Source: Avena insularis (taxonomy: Eukaryota > Streptophyta > Magnoliopsida > Poales > Poaceae). Taken from it: DNA of 64,000 nucleotides. The notes under the pieces are model-generated. The model saw nothing but the letters and a program-made list of their open reading frames with translations. It ran no database searches and had not been told where the DNA came from. The DNA lies in NCBI GenBank assembly GCA_023614405.1, contig CM042694.1, forward strand, positions 478,613,392 through 478,677,391. Direction: 5' to 3'. Of this stretch, positions 55,863 to 64,000 are shown piece by piece (position 1 is the stretch's first letter; every line of letters starts with the position of its first letter). Both the position numbers and the translations under genes were made by a program.

Positions 55863-56759
55863 ATGAAAACAATAATTTTTATCCTACGCCCCTGAACCCC
55901 TAATGTTGCCAAGACCTATCTATTAGTAATATAGTAACGGGAGGGGCTTTTCACGAACTTACCCTTGAAGACCGAAAATCGTTGTCAACGCTCAGGAGAG
56001 CGTGGTTGATGTAGATGAGCTGAAGCCGACCTCAAGGTCATGATGAAGTCCTTGCGCTCCTATGGCTCCAACGACTTGAGTGCCTCAAGTGTGACACCTC
56101 GCGGGGAGTTACACACATCCGGTGCCTGACGATGACTCCTGCTTCCCCGATCTAGGAGCAGTTGCGGAAGTAGAGCTCCTAGATCCGAATCATGCAGCGC
56201 GACGGTGCTCCACGGTGAAGATGTGCCTCGTTTGTGCAGTCCGAACTTGGGACCACGGTCACGGGAGAGAGAGAGATAGAGAATATCAATTGTGAGGCTA
56301 TATCAATCACTATCTCCCAAGAATTCTTAGATATAACCACCGTATTACCAGATGGTGTTTGATGCTATCAAAGCACTCTTGGGAGACAGTGATTGATATA
56401 GCCTCATGGTCTAAGGAATAGTCTACGAGGATCCATTTCTAATCATCGTAACTTGAACTTCGTGACATGATCGGGTCACGATGTTTAGGTTGGGTATTGG
56501 TTCATCATATCATTCTTAGAATGAGTTGACTCCATTTCCAACTGGCATAAATTCCTCATGATCAGGAAACCTTGATCATCTGTTGACCAATGAACCAGTG
56601 ACTAGACTTTCACTAGGAACCCCTGGTTGTTTATATATCACACGTGTATTGATGTTTCCTCTCAATACAGTTATAGCATGATATAAAACTTAATCATAAA
56701 CTTTATGAAATATGATAATTATCCTTATTATTATTTGTCTCTAGGGCATATTTCCAACA
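55847..56759 (-). repeat. 3' LTR of D, internally deleted
   Basis: 913 bp. Ends match the 5' LTR (61394-63175), but about 0.9 kb of the middle, including its TATA region, is replaced by roughly 60 bp of filler. The filler contains 29 bp (56293-56321) that are an inverted copy, with one mismatch, of 56378-56406. Confidence 0.9.
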
Positions 56760-56777
56760 GTCTCCCACTTACACTAG
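56760..56777 (-). other. Polypurine tract of D
   Basis: The minus strand reads gtgtaagtgggagac immediately before the LTR, which identifies the left LTR as the 3' copy. Confidence 0.65.
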
Positions 56778-59721
56778 AGTACAAATAAACTAGCTGCATT
56801 TGTTCTTAATCATTGGCACCACGTATCCCGGTACCCTGAACATGCTTCCTCATGGAATAGGTTGAGTCTTGGGCATGTACTTTACAGTCCCAAATCCTTT
56901 GCAACTTGCTAATCTCTCCTTGATTGACATTAATACTTTACCATCACATGATAACATCTTTGTGTATGCATCGTCGCTATGACAGCAGAACGAGGCCGAA
57001 TTCTAGGAGCCTACAGTGACTTTAGATCAACCTCGAGGGCTTTCTCATGGGCACTCTTCCCTGGGACACATCATTCTACGTTAAAAGCGAACTAGCCCCG
57101 CCATAAGATTATACAACAGTTTAGATGGTACCCTTATCTATTATATAAATGTAATCATCGAAACACGAGTGCACTCTGTGCAACTTTCGATGTTTTGTTC
57201 ACCTCGCTTCCTACTTGACTTTAGTCGGTATTACAGGAGTTTACAACATATTCCCTTATAACATAACTCTTTATGCTTTAAGATATGCCATCCTTTATGG
57301 ATTTGGAAACTATGTCTACAATTCTCTATTAGACACTGCGGACAAACTTAGCTCAACATTTCGTGATTCAAACTTAATCACTTTATAAACATTCTATATT
57401 GGATCATATATTATGTTAAGTTATTATCATGGTTTTCTAAGATAGAACCTATGTCTCAACATAGTGGATGATTATCATCCTTTTATTTCTTTCAACCATT
57501 GATGTTAAACTTAACACTATTCCTAAGTTGAGTTGTTAAGGACTAGTTCCTTAATTAACTTCTATTCTGAAACTCTTTTCAGAATCCTTTAAGGAATACT
57601 ACATAATATCGTAATATTCTTATTATTAACTTCTACCCCTTATAAATCATTATTTATCGATACTTGCGTTATTATTCTTAATGTGTTGTATACACACTTA
57701 GGAATCACTCCTTTAAGCTCCCACTCAAAATATGTTCCCAACATATTTGGGTATGAGTCACTACTCTTACTCAAACTATGTTCCTACATATTTGAATTTG
57801 AGACTTATATTGCTCCCGCTCAAAAATATGTCATTCACATATTGTTTTAGGAAGACTTCCATAGCTCCCACTCAATTTCATGCAAATTGCATATCCACTC
57901 ACTATTTTTAAGAACTTCAAAATCCTTTGATCAAATATCAAACTTGGAGATTTACTATAAGATACTAGTACTTCTACTAGTTTTTAAATCCACTAGACAT
58001 TCAGCACACTTGAATCAAATTCATTTGAATTTGTCCAATACTTGACAAATTGTGCTTCTGTCATTCACCCCTTTTTCCACTATGGCTTTGCAGTCATTTG
58101 GGAAAATTCAAGTAACTCCTTTACTTGCAAGATTCAGCAATGAATTGCTTTCTAATCTCAAGGGAATTTTGCATCTAGGATTTCTCATAATTCTGGTTTA
58201 CCATTATTTCCTTAGTAGTTCGTTGGTATGTCATATTCTGGTAATCATGACAAATGATTCACAAATGTCTCCATACAAGATATGGGATGCATTTTGAATC
58301 CTACTTTATGTAGTGAAAACACTAGTGGGGAAAACATAATGATCACTATCATTGATTCTTTCCTTTGTGAAGAGTATCGTTCAAGACAATTTTCGTTGCG
58401 CTTCTCAACACTCTAATGCAGGGTTTTGAATCATCATCATGTTTTATACTATCTTACATTTGCTCCATAATTGAGAAATATCACTAAAAGTGAACTTTCT
58501 CAAGAATGCACCAAAATCCACGCAATACAAGTTTTGCTTTCCATTTTGTTTCAGCTATGGATTTCGTATTCAAAGTTTTCCAATGAATAGTCTAGAAGGA
58601 CTTATTATCTATTATTTTGGTTATGTCGAATAACCCCAAAACTTTTACGACGATCCATACCAGATATGGAGCCGCTCTCGTGAATCCACATGGTTCACTA
58701 TATATTCTAATTGAGTGTTAACTATTTCTAACTAATGGTCTCTACATCTATATTACAACGATTTATTTGGCACCTTCTATTTACCCACTTTGGTATAAAA
58801 TATCATATTGTGATGCTTTGCATTTTGACGTTTCAAAACGCTTTGCATTCCATAATTTTCTTTATGCCGTTCTTATAAAGTCGAATTCCATTACTATTGA
58901 TAAAATCATAGTAATTAGATTCTCATTTAACTTTAATACCCTTTGTTGATGAAACACTTTGATCATATCAAATAGTTTCATATTTATGTTTCCTTCGGTA
59001 AACTTATTTACACATTTAAACAATCATATAATGATAATTACCATTTTTTCAAAACACAATACATCAAATATGTATTTATTTTCAACAATTCATTAAAACA
59101 CTTTGTATTCAAGCAATAAATGTTGTTCAAGTTTTTTGCCGAACTTAGGCATGATTCATATGTGATAAGAAAACAAGTGTCTTTCACATATTATCAATAT
59201 AACTTTGAATTTAAACAATGGTTTCATTCAGTAATGAACTTATCATTAATTTGGGTATTTTTCAAGGCATTTCAATATTTTACAAATGTTCATGTATTAT
59301 CAATTAGTTCCATAAGAAGGATAATTCACACATAATCAAACAAGATATGAACATAAATAGAAATCATTCATAAAAGTAGAACAACTGTTTGTTACAAACT
59401 GATATGAATAACCGTCTCACAAAGTGCGAGACACACTAAAGAAGTTCACAATCTTTTGATTACAATAATCAGCCTAAAACATAAACTAAGTGATAAATGT
59501 TGAGGGAGAGTGTCATTGGCCATCATCATCATGCTCGCCATCAACATGCAATGTCACCTCCTCTCCAACAAGCACCTCTATGCAGAAGGACATGTTTTCA
59601 GTAAAACAGAACAAGTATCAAATATACTTAACACTGCAAATGTGTTTGCAAGATTATAACATTTATAAAATTATATATCAAATATATACCTTTGTCATTG
59701 ATGACCTCAGCAACAACGGGT
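56778..59721 (-). other. Non-coding interior of D
   Basis: About 2.9 kb of AT-rich sequence where copia pol would lie. No pol motif is recognised on either strand. At about 57716-57880 the motif 'gctccc(a/g)ctcaa' recurs three times with 'aatatgt' neighbours, resembling the purine tract of the element in reverse. Origin of this filler is unknown. Confidence 0.55.
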
Positions 59722-60324
59722 TCAACCATCACGTCTCTGAAATGTGATATGAACTCGTGGAAATCCCGTGTTTCCGTGTCGCCTCTCATAATGCAAATCC
59801 TGGCAAGTGCTTGGTAGCAACCGCAGCAACACGCCTATTGCAAAAGAGCTTGCGAACCAGTTGTACAAGAAGTATGCAAGACTCATGTATGCATCATATA
59901 TGATTAACAAGTGATCGTCTAGTGAGGAGTTCTCCTTCATCTTTATGGAGAGGAAATCCCCCATCAGCTCATACTCCCATATGCACATTTGTTCCATGAA
60001 ATGTAATCTCAGATGTGCCATAACCGTTTGGGGATTAAGACTTTCCACAATCGTCCATAGACAATCTTCCATCCCAAGGCACATCGTTACTGATATGAAT
60101 GTGGCCATCACACAACGACAGCAGCGATGATCTCTCTGCTCCTGGGTCTCATGAAGATAGGGTGGCTCCAAGTACATCTCGTAGATCACGTAGTCGTCCA
60201 CTTTGTTTTTGCTAAGGATATCATGAAGGCGCATGACCCATACAGAAAAGTTGGATCCATCTAACTTGAGCTTTTCTCCTTTTAGCCAATAGTCACTAGG
60301 GAAGGTAATCTTGGGGAAAACCAT
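59722..60324 (-). CDS. gag-like protein of D
   Basis: 200 codons from ATG at 60324. The N-terminus …WLKGEKLKLDGSNFSVWVMRLHDILSKNK… matches the start of copia gag (L-D-G-x-N-F/Y-x-x-W). Later …LNPQTVMAHLRLHFMEQMCI… and …IKMKENSSLDDHLLIIYDAY… follow the UBN2-type gag pattern. There is no CCHC knuckle, and the frame ends in unrelated sequence, so the protein is probably shortened. It would form the particle shell if expressed. It starts about 1.05 kb after the primer site. Confidence 0.6.
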   Translation of the reverse strand: MVFPKITFPSDYWLKGEKLKLDGSNFSVWVMRLHDILSKNKVDDYVIYEMYLEPPYLHETQEQRDHRCCRCVMATFISVTMCLGMEDCLWTIVESLNPQTVMAHLRLHFMEQMCIWEYELMGDFLSIKMKENSSLDDHLLIIYDAYMSLAYFLYNWFASSFAIGVLLRLLPSTCQDLHYERRHGNTGFPRVHITFQRRDG

Positions 60325-61380
60325 TTTCTACATTTATAATTGCAAAAGGAATTTATACTAAGTTTATAATTAAATAAATTAATAATAACTCCACTCAGAA
60401 ACACCTATCCCCTAAAGGGTTCTAGTGATAACACGACCCCTTTTCCCCACATCTCCCCCGATCATGACGGCCATTAATGTGGGTTCTAGGGTGGACACTA
60501 AATGTTGGTCACATCATTCATGTGACTCATGCTCAGTATTTCGACCATCCGCGTTCCGAGGCCACGTCTCTGTAACATGCTAGGATCACCAACTCAACCT
60601 TAGTTTATTCGCTGTGCAACATGGCTTAGACCCACTGTATGCAAACATAGATATGTTTGACACCCGCTCATCATGGCCTGCCTCATACTGAAGAACTTTC
60701 TTGGTGGTGCACACTAAGGGGGAACACAATCATTGGTAATTTTTAACAGGGATCATCTTATTAGGCTGCCGTCGAGTATCTAATACTAGCACACACCAAG
60801 ATATACAGACAATAACATTGAATGTAAATGTGATGTGATATGGTCCTTCACATCGTGATCTCCATCCATCGTCACCAGATTCTGGCGCCAGGGTTCCGGT
60901 GCTGTAGACACCAGGGTACCGGTGTCTTTCTGGCGTGGTAGTCCGTCACCTACGTGACTATCTACTACTACGTAACACAAGGTAATAACTTTACCTTTGC
61001 CGTAACCATATCACAAAGCAACGCCCCATGCAAACTAAAATGGGCCTTCACACAAGAACCGTTCTTACCTACGAACTTTCACCACAATGCTGATCAAGTA
61101 GTTGTCTATACTATACTCCTTTCGGGGCCCTCCGTTGCAAATGTCATACCAACTAATGCGAGAGAGACAGACACCCCCCTAAGCCACTTTATACGTTACA
61201 AGCCATATGTCAAGCATGGACCAGTCTCGTGAATGAACGCGTAAAGTCGGTTGGGGCCGCTTCATCAAGCATTACTGCGGTATACACAACTACACGTGGG
61301 AGGGTAACAACTAAAAGAGCAACGCCCACACGCTACATCTCGTGTGTTCTACCCGTACTACATTACTACGCATAGATCTA
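60325..61380 (-). other. Leader of D
   Basis: About 1.05 kb between primer site and gag start. No gene recognised. Confidence 0.5.
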
Positions 61381-61392
61381 GCTCTGATACCA
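61381..61392 (-). other. Primer binding site of D
   Basis: Minus strand TGGTATCAGAGC, the initiator-methionine tRNA site typical of plant copia elements, one base after the LTR. Confidence 0.9.
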
Positions 61393-61393
61393 C

Positions 61394-61809
61394 TTTAGGG
61401 GTTCCGCGTATGAAAGCAATAATTTTTACCCTACGCCCCTGAACCTCTGATGTTGCCAGGACCTATCTATTAGTAATACAATAAAGGGAGGGGCTTTTTG
61501 CGAACTTACCGGTGAAGACCGAAAAGCATTGTCAACGCTCAGGAGAGCGTGGTTGATGTAGATGAGTCGAAGCCGACATCGAGGTCGTGATGAAGTCCTT
61601 GCACTCATGTGGCTCCAACGACTTGAGTGCCTCATGTGTGACACCTCGCAGGGAGCTACACACGACCGGTTTCTGACGATGACTCCCGCTTCCCCGATCC
61701 AGTAGCAGTTGCGGAAGTAGAGCTCCTGGATCCGAATACCACAACGCGACGGTGCTCCGTAGTGAAGATGTCTCATGTTCACGCAGTCCGAACTTGGGAC
61801 CACGGTCAC

Positions 61810-61847
<38 letters not shown>

Positions 61848-63175
61848 AAATTGGAGGTCTCCCCAAAAGTGAGGAAACCTTTATTGAAGATTGTGTGTAT
61901 TTATCTGGCCAAATACCCCCACTATATATAGGGGGAGGGGAGGTACTACCTCCCTCAAAGTCCTAGGGTGGGACTAAAGGAGAGGAAGAGGTGGGGAGGC
62001 ACATCGGCCATCTCCCACCCATGGGACCCACGTGGGGCAGGCCCACTAGGGCTGCCGGCCACCCCCTAGGCCTCTCCTAGGGGTGTGGTCCCCTCTTGGG
62101 CCTTTCCCCTCTGGGAATTGGCCCATTAAGCCCTTTGACCATTTAATTGATTTTCTCTTTTATTAAATAATTATGAATAAGTGATTAACTCAATAGTTAA
62201 CATTCATTCACATATTACAATCTCTGTGGCTATGGAACACCTTCCACCTCCACTCCGGACATCCTCCGGACTTACTGAAACCCTTCCGGTTTTCTCTCTT
62301 CTCTTCTTCTGTGATTCTACCGATCCTATAAACACTCTCTAAGCTTCATCAAGCCCTTAAGCGTGTGAACACTCCAGACATGGTCGGGACACTCCCGGAC
62401 CAGTGATCAACACAGGGACCTGGATGGCCATGTGACCCCTATGCATTCCACGAAGATCTTTAGTCGTTTGAACCGGGACAATCGTGTCTTATTCCCTTTG
62501 TCTCTCGATACTTGCATTGCCCGAGATCTGATTAATGAAATCACCATGTCGTGTTCAATCTTGTTACCGAACAATGCTACTTGACTCGTTCCGACAAGTG
62601 ATATCCCTGTGATCAAATCACACACTGTGCGGCTATTGGATATAACTTCTCCGAGTGGGCCCTTGAGTATCTTTCCGTCACGTGGACGGAAAAATCCTGC
62701 TCTTGGCATATATTGCCTCTACGGTTCCTCCGAATACCTGAACACACCTTTATTGTCACTATATTACCAAGTGACGTTTGATGCTATCTAAGCATTCTCG
62801 GGAGACAGTGATTGATATAGCCTCATGGTCTAAGGAATAGTCTACGAGGATCCATTTCTAATTATCGTAACTTGAACTTCGTGACATGATCAGGTCATGA
62901 TGTTTAGGTTTGGTATTGGTTCATCATCTCATTCTCAGAATGAGTTGACTCCATTTCCAACTGGCATAAATGCCACATGATCGGGAAACCTTGATCATCT
63001 GTTGACCAATGAACCAATGACTAGAGTTTCACTGGGAACCCCTGGTTGTTTATATATGACACGTGTATTGATGTTTCCTCTCAATACAGTTATAGCATGA
63101 TATAAAACTTAATCATAAACTTTATGAAATATGATAATAATCCTTATTATTTGTCTCTAGGGCATATTTCCAACA
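61394..63175 (-). repeat. 5' LTR of D
   Basis: 1782 bp. On the plus strand it begins tttaggggttccgcg, where the 3' copy has tgtaggggttccgc, so the terminal TG is mutated to TT. It ends …atttccaaca. A (GA)n run lies at about 61811-61843. Confidence 0.9.
61922..61931 (-). promoter_or_regulatory. Putative TATA box in the D 5' LTR
   Basis: ctatatatag in a C/T-rich context on the minus strand (…ccctatatatagtggggg). By position it would drive transcription of D. The corresponding region is deleted in the 3' LTR. Confidence 0.45.
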
Positions 63176-63180
63176 GTTTC

Positions 63181-64000
63181 GACCAAGCTAGTTCTTGAGG
63201 CAGGCCTGCATACACCGTTGGTGCGTGGCTCCTGTGTTCTTAAGCCTGAAGGGCATCATGGTGTAGCTGTAAACGCCAAAGGGCATGATGAAGGTCGTTC
63301 TGTCCTAATCATCTTCCTTCATTTGGATTTTGATGATAGCCTAAGTAGGCGTCGAGGAAACAGAGGCGTTCACATCCTGCGGTGTAGTCGATTATCTCGT
63401 CAATCCATGGTAATGGGAAGTGGTCCTTCGGGTAGTATTTGTTGAGGGAGGTGAAGTCCATGCAAATCTGCAGGATATCCTTGTCCTTTTTACGAACAAG
63501 CACAGGGTTACCTACCTAGTTGCTTTCCTTGATCTCGCGTATAAAGTCAGCGTTGAGGAGTCCGTTGACTTCCATGCCAACCGCCTTGGCCCTTGGCTCT
63601 GACAGTCGACACATCGACTGCTTGACTGGTCTTGCATCTGGAGACACATTGAGTGCATGCTCGGAGAATACCCTAGGAACTCCTGGCATGTCCGCAGGAC
63701 ACTAGGTAAATATTTCCCAGCGCTCACGGAGGAATTCCATGAGCATGAGTTCCTATGCAGAACTCAGGTTGTTGGCGATGAGGGACGTCTTGGTCGGGTC
63801 CATCGGGTGGATCTGGACGGCCTTGGTGTTCATTCACAAGTCAAAGGACTGGTCTGGTGCGTTCTGCTTGCTCACAGGAGGAAGACTGTTGTCTATCGAC
63901 TCCTTGAGCCTCACCAGCTCTTCTTGCATGCCAAAGGATTGGGAGATTCTATTGAATTCCCTATCGCAACTGTCAGACTTGGTGAAACTTCCATTGATGT
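63181..64000 (-). pseudogene. N-terminal reverse transcriptase of E, running off the window
   Basis: Minus-strand blocks: …LRERWEIF…CPADMPGVPR…EHALNVSPDARPVKQSM…, …LLNADFIREIKE…, 63309-63503 (…KDILQICMDFTSLNKYYPKDHFPLPWIDEI…, …CERLCFLDAYLGYHQ), then …FIMPFGVYSYTMMPFRLKNTGATHQRCM…LGRN up to the D insertion. The first catalytic aspartate is in FLDAY. One TAG lies just before …LGRN. It joins 55862 once D and one TSD are removed. Confidence 0.8.

Larger units (their letters stand above)
55847..63175 (-). mobile_element. Element D: copia-like retrotransposon with gag only
   Basis: 7329 bp with LTRs starting TGTTGGAAATATGCCCTAGAG on the minus strand (BARE/Angela-like start), an initiator-Met-type primer site and a purine tract. 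One gag-like ORF is the only recognisable coding region. The LTRs differ greatly in length (913 and 1782 bp) because the 3' copy carries an internal deletion. No protease, integrase, RT or RNase H is seen. Confidence 0.85.
55842..63180. repeat. Target site duplications of element D
   Basis: gtttc at 55842-55846 and at 63176-63180, a perfect match directly outside the LTRs. Confidence 0.95.
39591..64000 (-). mobile_element. Element E: Tat-type gypsy retrotransposon, 5' part outside the window
   Basis: On the minus strand the visible order is RT, RNase H, a second RNase H, integrase, then an antisense gene and a 3' LTR at the left end. F is inserted between integrase and the antisense gene, and D in the RT. 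Two RNase H domains and the antisense gene mark it as Tat lineage. Its proteins resemble those of C, but the LTR sequences are only similar in layout. Confidence 0.8.

Overview
The window is a stack of nested transposable elements from a large-genome grass, most likely a Triticeae species (wheat, barley, rye group). I base this on the make-up: Athila-type Ty3/gypsy LTRs of about 1.4-1.6 kb with tRNA-Asp-type primer sites, Tat-type gypsy elements with an extra antisense gene, a copia element whose LTR begins TGTTGGAAATATGCCC, a plant L1-like LINE and a Helitron with TC/CTAG ends. I found no convincing host gene, tRNA, rRNA or CRISPR array. Family names are deliberately general because I could not search a repeat database.

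Layout. 1-2798 is the 3' end of Athila-type element A, inserted in Tat-type element C (2799-25243, minus strand, 3' end outside the window). C also carries a solo LTR of the G family (3709-5305, TSD ctatc), a damaged Athila-type element H (7013-8836), and the structurally complete Athila-type element B (12897-24509, TSD atgtc). The 3' LTR of B is split by a solo LTR of the A family (21788-23296). The 5' LTR of C (24707-25243) abuts a tandem array of roughly 0.8-kb units (25244-28147). Element G (28148-35784, TSD gtaag) interrupts the array, which resumes at 35785. A purine-rich tract, a 5'-truncated LINE (about 36150-38777) and an old Athila remnant (38778-39590) follow. From 39591 to the right edge lies a second Tat-type element, E (minus strand). 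E is interrupted by F (45409-53167, TSD aatag, itself carrying a Helitron at 46978-48709) and by copia-like D (55847-63175, TSD gtttc, inserted 10 bp from the YVDD box of E's reverse transcriptase).

Function. Every pol reading frame seen is broken by stops, frameshifts or insertions, and several catalytic motifs are changed: the LINE has YAND, B has TND in place of xDD, and the proteases of B, C and G lack the D-x-G signature. G, F and D are non-autonomous by structure: G has gag-protease only, F has lost gag, and D has gag only. The most unusual parts are an intact 197-residue third ORF in B behind an array of palindromic repeats that also occur in B's LTRs, the intron-like structure of the antisense genes in C and E, a second gag-like domain in C, and a perfect hairpin conserved between G and F.
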